Shown: positions 1-9,932 of the stretch, piece after piece
Layout: every line of letters starts with the position of its first letter
How positions within the stretch are numbered: the first letter of the stretch is position 1
Assembly (NCBI RefSeq): GCF_004341105.1
Contig: NZ_SLZK01000002.1
Location: 738,310-802,309, forward strand
Direction: 5' to 3'
Length of the DNA stretch: 64,000 nt
Source: Rhizobium sp. BK418
GTDB taxonomy: Bacteria; Pseudomonadota; Alphaproteobacteria; Rhizobiales; Rhizobiaceae
Notes under the pieces: model-generated
What the model saw: only the letters and a program-made list of their open reading frames with translations
What the model was told of the DNA's origin: nothing
Database searches by the model: none
Position numbers and translations under genes: made by a program

Positions 1-545
1 GCGACAATCCGCAGATGGTGGTCGGCATATTCGAAACACGCTGGGCAAAGCTCAAGGATATCCGGCCGAAGGAAGGCGAAACCTGGGTGACACTGGACCG
101 CGTGCGCGATCCCGGCAATCTCGGAACGATCATCCGTACTGCCGATGCGGCCGGCGCCTCCGGCGTCATCCTCGTCGGCGAGACAACCGATCCCTTCTCG
201 CTGGAAACGGTGCGCGCCACGATGGGTTCGGTCTTTGCCGTTCCCGTCGCCCACGCAACGGCCGAGGAATTCATCGCCTGGAAGAAGCAGGCCGGCGTTT
301 CGGTCGTTGCGACCCACCTTGCCGGCTCTGTCGACTATCGCACGATTGACTACAAGAAGAAGCCGGTCGTGCTGCTGATGGGCAACGAGCAATCCGGCCT
401 GCCGGACCGGCTTGCCAAGGAAGCGGATGCGCTTGCCCGTATTCCCCAGCAAGGCCGCGCCGATTCTCTCAATCTGGCCGTTGCCACCGCCGTCATGCTT
501 TTTGAGGCACGCCGCCATCTCCTCTCACTGTCCGAGGGCAAATGA
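1..545 (+). CDS. TrmH/SpoU-family RNA 2'-O-methyltransferase, C-terminal part
   Basis: The gene is cut by the left window edge; the reading frame is open from base 3 and ends at 545. The visible ~180 residues are the SPOUT methyltransferase domain, with the three family motifs in order: [14 protein letters not shown], then [11 protein letters not shown], then [15 protein letters not shown]. These form the trefoil-knot AdoMet site. Family members methylate the 2'-OH of rRNA or tRNA riboses in the cytoplasm. An N-terminal substrate-binding domain probably lies outside the window, since full-length homologues are about 270-290 residues. An internal ATG at 15 is unlikely to be the true start. The stop codon overlaps the lspA start by 4 nt, so the two are cotranscribed. 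Which RNA is the target cannot be told from this fragment. Confidence 0.88.
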   Translation, partial: DNPQMVVGIFETRWAKLKDIRPKEGETWVTLDRVRDPGNLGTIIRTADAAGASGVILVGETTDPFSLETVRATMGSVFAVPVAHATAEEFIAWKKQAGVSVVATHLAGSVDYRTIDYKKKPVVLLMGNEQSGLPDRLAKEADALARIPQQGRADSLNLAVATAVMLFEARRHLLSLSEGK

Positions 546-1048
546 CCGACCAGACGACCGTGCGCCCGGCACTCTTCTCACGACCTCTGCCGATCCTGAT
601 CTTCATCGTGGTCGCCGTCATCCTCGATCAGATCGTCAAGATCGCCGTCGACCACTATTTGCCGCTGCAGGAAGCCGTGCCTGTCATTCCGATGCTGGCG
701 CTCTACCGCACCTATAATCTCGGCGTCGCGTTCTCGATGCTGTCAGGCATGGATGGATGGTTCATTGTCGGCATGCGGCTGATCATCGTCGCCTTCGTAC
801 TCTATCTGTGGCATCGCACGGCCAAGGACCGGTGGCTCGCGCATCTCGGTTATGCGCTGATCATTGCCGGCGCAATCGGTAATCTGATCGATCGTTTCGC
901 CTATGGACATGTGATCGACTACATCCTCTTCCATACGGAAACCTGGTCATTCGCCGTCTTCAATCTTGCCGACAGTTTCATCACCGTGGGGGCGGGATGT
1001 GTCATTGTCGACGAGATGCTGCAAAAGCCAAAAAAGGCGGATCGCTAA
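542..1048 (+). CDS. lspA: Lipoprotein signal peptidase (signal peptidase II)
   Basis: Inner-membrane aspartic protease that cleaves the signal peptide from prolipoproteins after diacylglyceryl modification. The 168-residue product has four hydrophobic segments (about residues 16-35, 70-95, 98-118 and 135-155), the usual LspA topology and length. The two catalytic Asp regions are visible in [15 protein letters not shown] and [11 protein letters not shown]. The ATG overlaps the stop of the upstream methyltransferase (ATGA), indicating translational coupling. It acts before Lnt (24649-26253), which finishes lipoprotein acylation, so two of the three lipoprotein maturation enzymes lie in this window. 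Confidence 0.95.
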   Translation: MTDQTTVRPALFSRPLPILIFIVVAVILDQIVKIAVDHYLPLQEAVPVIPMLALYRTYNLGVAFSMLSGMDGWFIVGMRLIIVAFVLYLWHRTAKDRWLAHLGYALIIAGAIGNLIDRFAYGHVIDYILFHTETWSFAVFNLADSFITVGAGCVIVDEMLQKPKKADR

Positions 1049-1103
1049 ATTTTTAGCGGATTCCTGAAAACATTCGGAACGGGCGATATGTTAGCTGATC
1101 CGC

Positions 1104-3338
1104 ATGCAGAGTATGGCGCAGTTTCAGGAACGATTGTCCGCTGCATTCGGCGGAGCCGCCGTCAGGTCTGATCGAGACCGGACGACGAGCCAGTCGGCGT
1201 CGCCAATTCCTCTTCACTCCCGTCACCCGCTGCTCTTTCACTGGCTTGGCGGGGCGGGCCTGCTGGCGGCGATCCTGCTATTGCTTCTCTCCCATTGGAG
1301 CGGATCGCTTCTGGCCAGCCTCGGTGTCATCCTGCTTGCCGCCATCGCCGGCTATCTTGCCGTTCTTTTCGGAAATGGACACAGACAGCGCGGCCGTGGT
1401 CCGGAATTATTGGAACACGCAGATGCAACGGGCCTTCTGGGGACTGTCCATGACGTGCTCGGCGATATTGTCGTCACCCGCATGATGGACAGGCGCATCA
1501 TCGGCGCCAACGAAACCTTCCGTAACCTGACGGGTCGTGCAAAACCCGAAGGTCAGACCTGCGAAGAGATCGGCCTCGCCTTCCGCCCCGGTCCGCAGCC
1601 GCATCGTTACGACGTGGAGATTTCAACGCCCGCCGGACAGCGCATCTTCCTCTGGCATGATGTCGTGACTCGCGACCCCGCAACCGGGCGCTTGCTACTC
1701 CAGAGCATCGCGCGCGATGTGACCGAAGAACGACTTGCCGCCGAAAGCCGTGAGGAAGCCCGGCAAAAGGCCGAATATAACAGCGCCGCCAAGTCGCGGC
1801 TGCTCGCCACGGTCAGCCATGAAATCCGCACGCCTCTATCAGGCATCCTCGGCATGGCGCATCTGATTTCAGAGACGAAACTGACGCAGGAACAGCAGAA
1901 CTATCTGACCAGTATCGGTCAGTCCGGCCATGCGCTGTCTCAGCTGGTCGAGGATCTGCTCGATTTCTCCACGATCGAGGTCGGCCGTTTCCAGCTCCGC
2001 CCGCGGTCGGAATCCCTGCGTAAACTGCTCGAGAGCGTGGTGGAAATGCTGGCTCATCGCGCTCATGAGAAGGGCATAGAGATCGGTGCGACCGTTTCTT
2101 CCGACGTGCCGGAATTTATGAGCTTCGATCCGGCGCGGCTGCGCCAAGTGCTCTTCAATGTCATCGGCAATGCCGTGAAATTCACACAGGCCGGCGGTGT
2201 CTTCATCCGTGTCTCGAGAGCCGCCAATGAATTGCTGATATCGGTGACTGATACCGGCCCCGGTATGACGGCGGAGGAGCAGGCTCGCATATTCGGAGAA
2301 TTCGAGCAGGGCGGATCGCTTGCTCAAAAGAGCAACGGCACGGGCCTCGGCCTTGCGATCTCTGCCCGCATCCTGCGTGAGTTCGGCGGATCGCTGACCG
2401 TCGCAAGCGAAAGAGGCAGGGGTAGCCAGTTCACCATCCGCTTCCCGGTCGAGTTGCCGGAGGAAGACGCCACCAGCCGGAACACGCTGCTGGCTGGAAA
2501 CAGCATCGTGCTGCTGGCTCCGGCGGGTGCGGCACGCACGGCGATCGCCGAGACGATTACGACGCTCGGCGGGCGCTGCCATCTGGTCGCCGGCGGCGAG
2601 GCAGCACGCGAAAGCCTGCTGTCGCTTGCCCGCGGCGGCGACCGGCCAACCGATATCATCGTCGACCACCGCATGTCCGAGGAATTCTCGCTGCATATTG
2701 CCGACCGCACGGAGATTGCGGCGCTCGGCCTGCGCAAGGTGCTGCTCGTCAATCCGGAAGAGCGCAATTCGCATTCGCTCGACCTCTTCGACGCATGGCT
2801 GATCCGGCCGCTGCGCGAACAGTCGCTGATCGACGTGCTGCGCGGGCGCATGCGTGGCATGGAGAAACGCGACGCGCTGAACGATAACCAGCCGGGCATC
2901 GGACTCTCCGTCGCCGAACGCACCGCGACAGGCGAAGGGCTCTCCATTCTGCTCGGCGAGGACGACCCGATCAACGCCATGCTGGTGCGTGTCATGCTGG
3001 AAAAGGGCGGCCATTCGGTCCGGCATGTCGAGGATTTCGAGTCTCTACTCGACCGCGCGCTCGGTGACGGCAGGCCCGACATCATCATCAGCGACCTTTC
3101 CATGCCCGGCGGCAACGGCATCGACATGCTCGGCCGCCTTCGCGGACACGAGCGGCGGCTCGATCTTCAGCCGGTTCCCGTCATCATCCTGACTGCGGAC
3201 AAGAGAGACGAATCGCGGCGGCAGGTCTTGCTCAACGGTGCCAATCGCGTCATGGTAAAGCCGGTCGATCCAGTCAGGCTGCTTACCGAAGTACAGGCGG
3301 TTGTCGCTCTTTCAGCACGCCGAGCCGAGGCGCGTTGA
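1104..3338 (+). CDS. Membrane hybrid sensor histidine kinase with PAS, degenerate receiver and receiver domains
   Basis: A 744-residue two-component kinase. Order of domains: two membrane segments near residues 46-64 and 68-90; a PAS-like sensor about 106-208; a HisKA dimerization domain with phospho-acceptor His239 in ATVSHEIRTPLSGI; an HATPase domain about 345-455 with VFNVIGNAVKFT (N box), DTGPGMT (G1) and GTGLGLAI (G2); a receiver-like stretch about 465-590; and a true C-terminal receiver about 612-740 with GEDDP, Asp664 in IISDLSMPG and the Lys of VMVKPVD. The middle receiver-like part has APAG where the acidic pair should be, so it is probably a pseudo-receiver. It follows lspA by 55 nt. 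The start is not certain: another ATG lies at 1113 and the ribosome-binding site is weak. Ligand and partner regulator are unknown. Confidence 0.88.
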   Translation: MQSMAQFQERLSAAFGGAAVRSDRDRTTSQSASPIPLHSRHPLLFHWLGGAGLLAAILLLLLSHWSGSLLASLGVILLAAIAGYLAVLFGNGHRQRGRGPELLEHADATGLLGTVHDVLGDIVVTRMMDRRIIGANETFRNLTGRAKPEGQTCEEIGLAFRPGPQPHRYDVEISTPAGQRIFLWHDVVTRDPATGRLLLQSIARDVTEERLAAESREEARQKAEYNSAAKSRLLATVSHEIRTPLSGILGMAHLISETKLTQEQQNYLTSIGQSGHALSQLVEDLLDFSTIEVGRFQLRPRSESLRKLLESVVEMLAHRAHEKGIEIGATVSSDVPEFMSFDPARLRQVLFNVIGNAVKFTQAGGVFIRVSRAANELLISVTDTGPGMTAEEQARIFGEFEQGGSLAQKSNGTGLGLAISARILREFGGSLTVASERGRGSQFTIRFPVELPEEDATSRNTLLAGNSIVLLAPAGAARTAIAETITTLGGRCHLVAGGEAARESLLSLARGGDRPTDIIVDHRMSEEFSLHIADRTEIAALGLRKVLLVNPEERNSHSLDLFDAWLIRPLREQSLIDVLRGRMRGMEKRDALNDNQPGIGLSVAERTATGEGLSILLGEDDPINAMLVRVMLEKGGHSVRHVEDFESLLDRALGDGRPDIIISDLSMPGGNGIDMLGRLRGHERRLDLQPVPVIILTADKRDESRRQVLLNGANRVMVKPVDPVRLLTEVQAVVALSARRAEAR

Positions 3339-3380
3339 AGCTGGGGAAACCGGCACGTTTCTTGCGTGCACGAAATTGGC

Positions 3381-3398
3381 ATGTCACTTTCCTGTCGT
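3381..3398 (+). promoter_or_regulatory. Candidate PhoB box upstream of olsB
   Basis: Two direct 7-mers, ATGTCAC and CTGTCGT, are separated by TTTC, giving the 11-bp repeat period of a Pho box (consensus CTGTCAT, W/W/W/Y, CTGTMAT). Eleven of 14 repeat bases match and the spacer matches fully. It lies 49 nt before the olsB ATG, where PhoB normally replaces the -35 element. Ornithine lipids are known to accumulate under phosphate limitation in rhizobia, which fits. Confidence 0.7.
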
Positions 3399-3446
3399 AT
3401 ATAAGTGTTTTATGGCCTGTGATAAGCCGGAGACGGGAGAGTTGCC

Positions 3447-4322
3447 ATGTCTGTTGACATCCTCAATTGTGACGCCACTGCCGAGGCCTCGCGGCCGTCG
3501 ACGGCTGCTGCGCCGAAGGAAGGCGATGTTTTGGGCCGCATCGGCAATCTTGAGACACGCCTCGCCCGCACCGCACGCGAAATCGATGCCGCGCAGGCCG
3601 TGCGTTACCGCGTTTTTGTCGAGGAAATGAAGGCCCAGCTGCCACCGGACGCCATGCGCCGCGGACGGGACTTCGATGCCTATGACGCTTTCTGCGACCA
3701 CCTTCTGGTTCTCGATCGTTCGATCGAAGGCGATGCAGAAGACCAGATCGTCGGCACCTACCGGCTGCTCAGGCAGGAAGTTGCCATGGCTAATGGCGGT
3801 TTTTACTCGGCTTCCGAATTTGCGATCGATGAGCTGATCGCACGCCATCCCGACAAGCGCTTCATGGAACTCGGCCGCTCCTGCGTGCTGCCGGAATATC
3901 GCACCAAGCGCACGGTAGAACTGCTCTGGCAGGGCAACTGGGCCTATGCACTGAAGCACGGCATGAGCGCCATGTTCGGCTGCGCCTCTTTTCCGGGTGT
4001 TCATCCGGAAAGCCACGCGCTGGCTCTTTCGTTCCTTTATCACAGCGTGCTCGCCAAGGGTGAATGGGCCGTCGGCGCCCTCCCGCATCTGGCCCGCGGC
4101 ATGGACCTGATGCCGGCTGAAGGTGTCAATCCGAAGAAGGCGCTGATGGCGCTGCCGCCGCTGATCAAGGGTTACCTGCGCCTCGGCGCGATGGTTGGCT
4201 CCAGCGCGGTTGTTGATCAGGCCTTCAACACGACCGACGTGCTGATCGTGCTGCCGATCTCAAGCATTTCCGACCGCTATCTGAACTATTATGGCGCCGA
4301 TGCAGGCCGTTTCGCCAGCTAA
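3447..4322 (+). CDS. olsB: L-ornithine N-alpha-acyltransferase (ornithine lipid synthesis, step 1)
   Basis: Transfers a 3-hydroxyacyl chain from acyl carrier protein to the alpha-amino group of ornithine, giving lyso-ornithine lipid for phosphorus-free membranes. The 291-residue product is a GNAT-fold protein of the OlsB/hemolysin-like family, close to the ~296 residues of the Sinorhizobium enzyme as I remember it. Family hallmarks include AVRYRVFVEEM, VGTYRLL, FMELGRSCVLPEYR, LWQGNWAYA and FGCASFPGVHP. The position beside tme and mutS is the one I recall for olsB in S. meliloti. A Pho box (3381-3398) precedes it. The partner O-acyltransferase olsA lies at 19596-20393 in the same window. A strong hairpin follows at 4363-4390. 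Confidence 0.92.
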   Translation: MSVDILNCDATAEASRPSTAAAPKEGDVLGRIGNLETRLARTAREIDAAQAVRYRVFVEEMKAQLPPDAMRRGRDFDAYDAFCDHLLVLDRSIEGDAEDQIVGTYRLLRQEVAMANGGFYSASEFAIDELIARHPDKRFMELGRSCVLPEYRTKRTVELLWQGNWAYALKHGMSAMFGCASFPGVHPESHALALSFLYHSVLAKGEWAVGALPHLARGMDLMPAEGVNPKKALMALPPLIKGYLRLGAMVGSSAVVDQAFNTTDVLIVLPISSISDRYLNYYGADAGRFAS

Positions 4323-4362
4323 TCATCCCGATGGGAATTTGATCGCTTTTGCGGGCTAGATG

Positions 4363-4390
4363 CGGAGCGGACCAGATGTGGTCCGCTCCG
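4363..4390. terminator. Bidirectional terminator hairpin between olsB and tme
   Basis: A perfect 12-bp stem (4363-4374 pairs with 4379-4390) with a GATG loop lies between the convergent ends of olsB and tme. A short T-rich run (TTCTCTTGTCTT) follows on the plus strand. It can serve both genes. Confidence 0.7.
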
Positions 4391-4403
4391 TTCTCTTGTC
4401 TTA

Positions 4404-6689
4404 TCAGGATCCGGCAGAATAGGCCGCAATCGCGGCCATATTCACGATATCGCTATCCTTGGCACCCATCGAAGTGATCTGCACTGCCTTGTCGAAACCG
4501 ACGAGGATGGGACCGATGACCGTCGAGCCACCGAGTTCCTGCAGCATCTTCGTGGAGATCGATGCCGAATGGAATGCCGGCATGACGAGGACGTTGGCAG
4601 GGCCGGAAAGGCGGCAGAAGGGATATTGCTCCATCGCCTTGCGGTTCAGGGCAACGTCAGCGGACATTTCGCCGTCATATTCAAAATCGATACGACGCCT
4701 GTCGAGGATCTTCACCGCCTCGCGGACACGCTCGGAACGTTCGCCCGAGGGGTGGCCGAAGGTGGAATAGGCGAGCATCGCCACGCGCGGCTGGTAGCCC
4801 ATGCGCCGTGCAAGACCGGCTGCCTCCTCGGCAATATCGGCGAGCTCTTCGGCCGTCGGCATATCGTGAACCGCGGTATCGGCAACGAAGACGGTGCGGC
4901 CGCGGCAAAGCGCGATCGACACGCCGATCACACGATGGCCCGGTTTGTGATCGATGCAGCGGCGCACATCCTCCAGCGCAGTCGAATAGTTGCGGGTAAT
5001 GCCTGTCACCATGCCGTCGGCATCGCCAAGCGCCACCATGGTCGCGGCGAAATGATTGCGGTCGTTGTGGATGAGGCGCTGCACGTCGCGATGCAGGTAG
5101 CCTTTCCGCTGCAGACGGGCATAGAGATAGTCGATATAGGCGTCGACCCTAGTCGAGATGCGGGCGTTGACGATCTCCAGACCCGGACGATTGAGATCGA
5201 TACCGGCACGCTCCGCAGTCGCTCGGATCAGGTCCTCGCGGCCGAGCAGGATTGCGGTGCCGAGCTGCTGATTGGCGTAGGACATGGCAGCGCGCAGTAC
5301 CTGCTCTTCCTCAGCCTCAGCAAAGACCACGCGCTTCGGATGACGGCGCACGCGCTCATAAAGGCTGGCAAGCGTGGAGGCGATCGGATCGCGGCGAGCC
5401 GAGAGCTCGCGCTTATAACCTGCCATATCGGAAATGATCTTGCGGGCGACGCCGCTTTCGATCGCTGCTTCGGCGACGGCGGCTGGAATGGCCGATATCA
5501 GGCGCGGATCGAAGGGGACTGGAATAATGTATTGAGCCCCGAAGCGCGGGCGGTTGCCCTGATAGGCGGCAGCGACATCATCGGGCACATCCTCGCGGGC
5601 GAGGCTCGCGAGCGCCTTCACGGCGGCGATCTTCATCGCGTCGTTAATGGTCGTGGCGCGGACATCGAGGGCGCCGCGGAAGATATAAGGAAAGCCCAGA
5701 ACGTTATTGACTTGGTTCGGGTAATCCGAACGACCAGTCGCCATAATGGCATCGTCACGGATGCGGGAAACTTCCTCTGGCGTGATTTCCGGATCGGGAT
5801 TGGCCATAGCAAAGATGATCGGCCGATCGGCCATGGAGCGGATCATCTCCTCCGAGAAGGCGCCCTTTTGCGACAGGCCGAAAACAACATCCGCACCTTT
5901 CATGGCTTCTTCCAGCGTCCGGGTATCGGTCTTTGCCGCGTGCGCCGATTTCCACTGGTTCATGCCCTCGGTGCGGCCCTGATAGATGACGCCCTTGGTA
6001 TCGCAAAGGATGATGTTCTCAGGTGCAAAGCCCATCGACTTGATGAGCTCGACGCAGGCGATGGCGGCGGCGCCCGCCCCATTGCAGACGAGCTTAGTGG
6101 TCTTGAGATCGCGGCCGGTCAGTTCCAGCGCGTTGATCAGGCCGGCTGCGGCGATGATCGCCGTGCCGTGCTGGTCGTCGTGGAATACGGGAATATCCAT
6201 CAACTCGCGCAAACGGCTCTCGATGACGAAGCAGTCAGGAGCCTTGATGTCTTCCAGATTGATGCCTCCAAAAGAGGGGCCGAGGAAGCGCACGCAGTTG
6301 ATGAACTCGTCGACATTTTCGGTGTCGACTTCAAGGTCGATGGAATCGACATCGGCGAAACGTTTGAAGAGCACCGATTTGCCTTCCATGACCGGCTTGG
6401 AGGCAAGCGCGCCCAGATTACCGAGGCCGAGGATGGCCGTGCCGTTGGAAATGACGGCGACCATGTTGCCGCGCGTCGTATAGTCGTAGGCCGTTGCCGG
6501 ATCGGTAGCGATGGCTTTGACCGGCACTGCGACACCAGGGGAATAGGCCAACGAGAGATCGCGCTGCGTCGCCATCGGCTTGGTGGGGTTGATCTCCAGC
6601 TTGCCGGGCCGGCCCATCGCGTGAAATTCAAGCGCTTCCGTGTCAGTAACAGACGTCGCCGGCCGTTCTTTCTTCTTCATATGGGACAT
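4404..6689 (-). CDS. tme: NADP-dependent malic enzyme with C-terminal phosphotransacetylase-like domain
   Basis: Oxidatively decarboxylates malate to pyruvate with NADP+, supplying pyruvate and NADPH during growth on C4-dicarboxylates. About 761 residues: a malic enzyme part (roughly 1-440; LAYSPGVAVPVKAI near the N-terminus, FHDDQHGTAII, and the nucleotide site VCNGAGAAAIACVELIKSMG) fused to a phosphotransacetylase-like part (roughly 445-761). This fusion is standard for large rhizobial malic enzymes; the C-terminal part is regulatory rather than an active PTA in studied homologues. Two starts compete, ATG 6689 (MSHMKKK) and ATG 6680 (MKKK); a GGAGGAGG motif at 6691-6698 could serve either. 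A longer open frame upstream has no start signal. tme (NADP) is preferred over dme (NAD) because of its place beside olsB and mutS. Confidence 0.9.
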   Translation of the reverse strand: MSHMKKKERPATSVTDTEALEFHAMGRPGKLEINPTKPMATQRDLSLAYSPGVAVPVKAIATDPATAYDYTTRGNMVAVISNGTAILGLGNLGALASKPVMEGKSVLFKRFADVDSIDLEVDTENVDEFINCVRFLGPSFGGINLEDIKAPDCFVIESRLRELMDIPVFHDDQHGTAIIAAAGLINALELTGRDLKTTKLVCNGAGAAAIACVELIKSMGFAPENIILCDTKGVIYQGRTEGMNQWKSAHAAKTDTRTLEEAMKGADVVFGLSQKGAFSEEMIRSMADRPIIFAMANPDPEITPEEVSRIRDDAIMATGRSDYPNQVNNVLGFPYIFRGALDVRATTINDAMKIAAVKALASLAREDVPDDVAAAYQGNRPRFGAQYIIPVPFDPRLISAIPAAVAEAAIESGVARKIISDMAGYKRELSARRDPIASTLASLYERVRRHPKRVVFAEAEEEQVLRAAMSYANQQLGTAILLGREDLIRATAERAGIDLNRPGLEIVNARISTRVDAYIDYLYARLQRKGYLHRDVQRLIHNDRNHFAATMVALGDADGMVTGITRNYSTALEDVRRCIDHKPGHRVIGVSIALCRGRTVFVADTAVHDMPTAEELADIAEEAAGLARRMGYQPRVAMLAYSTFGHPSGERSERVREAVKILDRRRIDFEYDGEMSADVALNRKAMEQYPFCRLSGPANVLVMPAFHSASISTKMLQELGGSTVIGPILVGFDKAVQITSMGAKDSDIVNMAAIAAYSAGS

Positions 6690-6802
6690 GCCTCCTCCAA
6701 ACGCCTGTGGGTGACGTTTTCCTCTTCCCCAATAGCTGTTGTCATCTATAGCGGCGCGCGGATAGGGTTGGCACCTGTTTTTTTGGGAAAAACTGCACCT
6801 CC

Positions 6803-9529
6803 GTGAACGCACGAATAGACAGCAGAAACGAAGCCTTCTCGGCAGCCGAGCTTGCGACTGAGGAAAGCCGCGCCTCGGCAACGCCGATGATGGAGCAATA
6901 TATCGAGATCAAGGCGAACAATCCGGATTCGCTGCTCTTCTATCGTATGGGCGATTTTTACGAGCTGTTTTTCGAGGACGCGCTCGAGGCTTCGCGCGCG
7001 CTTGGTTTAACGCTGACCAAGCGCGGCCAGCATATGGGGCAGGACATTCCCATGTGCGGCGTGCCTGTGCATGCGGCCGACGACTACCTGCAGAAGCTGA
7101 TCGCGCTTGGCTTTCGCGTCGCGGTCTGCGAACAGGTGGAGGATCCCGCGGAAGCCAAGAAGCGCGGCTCGAAATCGGTCGTCAAGCGCGACGTCATCCG
7201 CTTGGTCACACCAGGCACTATTACCGAGGAGAAGCTGCTTTCACCCTCGGAATCGAACTATCTGATGACGTTGGCGCGCATTCGCGGTTCCTCCGAGCCG
7301 GTGCTGGCGCTCGCCTGGATCGATATTTCCACCGGCGTTTTCCGAGTAGCGGAAACGGATGCCTCGCGGCTGCTCGCCGATATCCTGCGCATCGATCCGC
7401 GCGAGCTCATCGTGCCTGATACGATCTTTTATGACAGCGAGCTGAAACCGGTCTTCGACGTGCTCGGTCGCACAGCCGTTCCACAGCCGGCTGTGCTTTT
7501 CGACAGCGCGACGGCGGAGGGTCGCATAGCGCGCTATTTCGACGTTTCGACGCTTGACGGTTTCGGCAGCTTTTCACGCGCCGAGCTTGCTGCGGCGGCA
7601 GCGGCCATTGCCTATGTGGAAAAGACGCAGATTGCCGAGCGGCCGCCGCTCGGGCGCCCGGAGCGGGAAAGCGGCGCTTCGACGCTGTTCATTGATCCCG
7701 CCACCCGCGCCAACCTCGAGCTTGTGCGCACTCTGTCCGGCGATCGTAATGGCGCGTTGCTGAGGGCGATCGACCGCACGATCACCGGCGGCGGAGCCCG
7801 ATTGCTCGCTGAACGGCTGATGTCGCCGCTCACTGATCCCGCCCGGATCAACGAGCGGCTGGATTCGATCGGCTTCCTGATGCAGGAACCGTCGCTCTGC
7901 GGCGAGCTGCGCGATGCGCTGAAGCATGTGCCCGACATGCCGCGAGCACTTTCCCGCCTGGCGCTCGATCGTGGTGGTCCGCGCGATCTCTGGGCGATCC
8001 GCCAGGGGCTCGGTGCAGCGGCGCAGCTCGTGGGCCAGCTGAACGGCGCCCTGCTGCCTGAGGAGCTGGAACGCGCCCGCATGGAACTGCGGGCGCTGCC
8101 ATCGGCCCTTGAAACCCTGCTTGCGGAGACCCTCGCCGACGAGTTGCCGCTGCTGAAACGCGACGGCGGCTTCCTGCGTGACGGCGCCAACGCCGAGCTG
8201 GACGAGGTCCGGGCATTGCGCGACCAGTCGCGCCGCGTCATTGCCGGCTTGCAGCTGCAATATGCCGAAGAGACCGGCATTAAGTCGCTGAAGATCAAGC
8301 ACAACAACATCCTCGGCTACTTCATTGAGGTTACGGCCGGCAATGCCGGCCCGATGACCGACACATCTGAGGCGAAGGCCCGCTTCATTCATCGCCAGAC
8401 GATGGCGAACGCCATGCGCTTCACGACCACAGAGCTTGCGGATTTGGAAAGCCGCATCGCCAACGCCGCCGACCGCGCGCTGCAGATCGAGCTTGAAGCT
8501 TTCGACCGGATGACGGAAGCTGCGGTTGCCGAGGCGGAGGCGATCAAGGCCGGCGCACGCGCACTGGCCATTATCGACGTTGCGGCTGGTTTGGCACTGC
8601 TTGCCGAGGAGCAAGCCTATTGCCGGCCATTGGTCGACGGCTCAAAGATGTTTGCCATCGAAGGCGGCCGTCACCCTGTCGTCGAACAGGCGCTGCGACG
8701 GCAGTCCACAGGTCCCTTCGTCGCCAATAATTGCGATCTGTCCCCCGTCTCCGATGGCAAGGATGGGGCGATCTGGCTGCTGACAGGCCCGAACATGGGC
8801 GGTAAATCGACGTTTCTGCGCCAGAACGCGCTGATTGCCATCCTTGCCCAGATGGGATCCTTCGTGCCGGCAACATCGGCACATATCGGCATTGTCGACC
8901 GGCTGTTCTCGCGTGTCGGCGCATCTGACGATCTGGCGCGCGGGCGCTCCACCTTCATGGTGGAAATGGTCGAGACAGCGGCGATTCTCAACCAGGCGAC
9001 CGATCGCTCCCTCGTCATTCTGGACGAAATCGGTCGCGGCACGGCAACCTTCGACGGTCTTTCCATCGCCTGGGCCGCTGTCGAACATCTGCATGAAGTC
9101 AATCGCTGCCGCGGGCTGTTCGCGACGCATTTCCATGAGCTGACGGTGCTGTCGGAAAAGCTCGCCCGGCTATCTAACGCAACGATGCGGGTGAAGGAAT
9201 GGGACGGCGACGTCATCTTCCTGCATGAAGTCGGTCCGGGCGCTGCCGATCGCTCCTACGGCATTCAGGTCGCGCGGCTTGCCGGCCTGCCGGCGTCGGT
9301 CGTGGCTCGTGCACGCGATGTACTGACCCGTCTTGAAGATGCCGATCGCAAAAACCCGGCGAGCCAGCTGATCGACGATCTGCCGCTTTTCCAGGTCGCG
9401 GTGCGACGCGAGGAGACATCGCGCGGGCCCTCCAAGGTCGAGGAGGCCCTGAAGGCAATGAGCCTCGATGACATGACGCCGCGAGAGGCGCTCGATGCGC
9501 TTTACGACCTCAAAAAGAAGATGAAGTAG
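6803..9529 (+). CDS. mutS: DNA mismatch repair ATPase MutS
   Basis: Recognises mismatches and small loops as a dimer and recruits MutL. The 908-residue protein has the N-terminal mismatch-binding domain with the Phe-x-Glu wedge in MGDFYELFF, connector, lever and clamp domains, and the ABC-type ATPase near residues 655-850 with Walker [12 protein letters not shown], Walker [16 protein letters not shown] and the switch His in FATHFHELT. The start is a GTG at 6803 with a weak ribosome-binding site; the next ATG pair (6887) would remove about 28 non-conserved residues, so the exact N-terminus is open. It is divergent from tme, with about 110 nt for both promoters. Confidence 0.96.
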   Translation: MNARIDSRNEAFSAAELATEESRASATPMMEQYIEIKANNPDSLLFYRMGDFYELFFEDALEASRALGLTLTKRGQHMGQDIPMCGVPVHAADDYLQKLIALGFRVAVCEQVEDPAEAKKRGSKSVVKRDVIRLVTPGTITEEKLLSPSESNYLMTLARIRGSSEPVLALAWIDISTGVFRVAETDASRLLADILRIDPRELIVPDTIFYDSELKPVFDVLGRTAVPQPAVLFDSATAEGRIARYFDVSTLDGFGSFSRAELAAAAAAIAYVEKTQIAERPPLGRPERESGASTLFIDPATRANLELVRTLSGDRNGALLRAIDRTITGGGARLLAERLMSPLTDPARINERLDSIGFLMQEPSLCGELRDALKHVPDMPRALSRLALDRGGPRDLWAIRQGLGAAAQLVGQLNGALLPEELERARMELRALPSALETLLAETLADELPLLKRDGGFLRDGANAELDEVRALRDQSRRVIAGLQLQYAEETGIKSLKIKHNNILGYFIEVTAGNAGPMTDTSEAKARFIHRQTMANAMRFTTTELADLESRIANAADRALQIELEAFDRMTEAAVAEAEAIKAGARALAIIDVAAGLALLAEEQAYCRPLVDGSKMFAIEGGRHPVVEQALRRQSTGPFVANNCDLSPVSDGKDGAIWLLTGPNMGGKSTFLRQNALIAILAQMGSFVPATSAHIGIVDRLFSRVGASDDLARGRSTFMVEMVETAAILNQATDRSLVILDEIGRGTATFDGLSIAWAAVEHLHEVNRCRGLFATHFHELTVLSEKLARLSNATMRVKEWDGDVIFLHEVGPGAADRSYGIQVARLAGLPASVVARARDVLTRLEDADRKNPASQLIDDLPLFQVAVRREETSRGPSKVEEALKAMSLDDMTPREALDALYDLKKKMK

Positions 9530-9542
9530 GAGCAGCGTCCCC

Positions 9543-9818
9543 GTGTTTATGGAAAAGCTGCTTCAGGAAACCCAGCGCCTCTCGGTCATCGTCTCGATGC
9601 TCGAAATCATGAAACAATCGGATGGTAATCTGGAGGCGCGCGGCTGGAATACACCGATCGGTATGGCGAAGATCACCGGTTCCTGCCTGAAAATCGGTGA
9701 ACTGAGCGACGCGATCGTCGATACTGGTTATCGCGAATGCGACAAAGCGACCCTCGATAGCATCATGAGCGAGACACGGCAGGTCCTCGACACGCTGCTG
9801 ACGCAACCGCTTCCCTGA
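9543..9818 (+). CDS. Small conserved-looking hypothetical protein downstream of mutS
   Basis: A 91-residue open frame begins 13 nt after the mutS stop. An AGGAG motif 10 nt before the GTG at 9543 supports that start; an ATG at 9549 is the alternative. The product looks mostly helical, contains no Cys-rich or membrane motif, has one Cys in TGSCLKIGE and one in YRECDKA, and I do not recognise a domain. Codon use resembles the neighbours. Position suggests cotranscription with mutS, but nothing shows a repair role. It could be a lineage-specific gene between mutS and glnD. Confidence 0.6.
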   Translation: MFMEKLLQETQRLSVIVSMLEIMKQSDGNLEARGWNTPIGMAKITGSCLKIGELSDAIVDTGYRECDKATLDSIMSETRQVLDTLLTQPLP

Positions 9819-9932
9819 GGCCTTGCGGCAAAGGGTCCTTCGCCGACGGCTTGCCAACACCATTTCGCCAAAATTAAAGGTTCATGCAATATGAACACCT
9901 GTATTATCAGGCGGCCAAAGAGGCTTTAGCGC

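Noticed and set aside
1030..1075. Hairpin-like sequence at the end of lspA
   Set aside because: The arms match only with bulges and no T-run follows, so it is not called a terminator.
4569..6806. A 745-codon open frame on the plus strand opposite tme
   Set aside because: It is the antisense shadow of the malic enzyme gene. GC-rich third positions keep the opposite strand open; the product has no domain signature, while tme shows intact family motifs.
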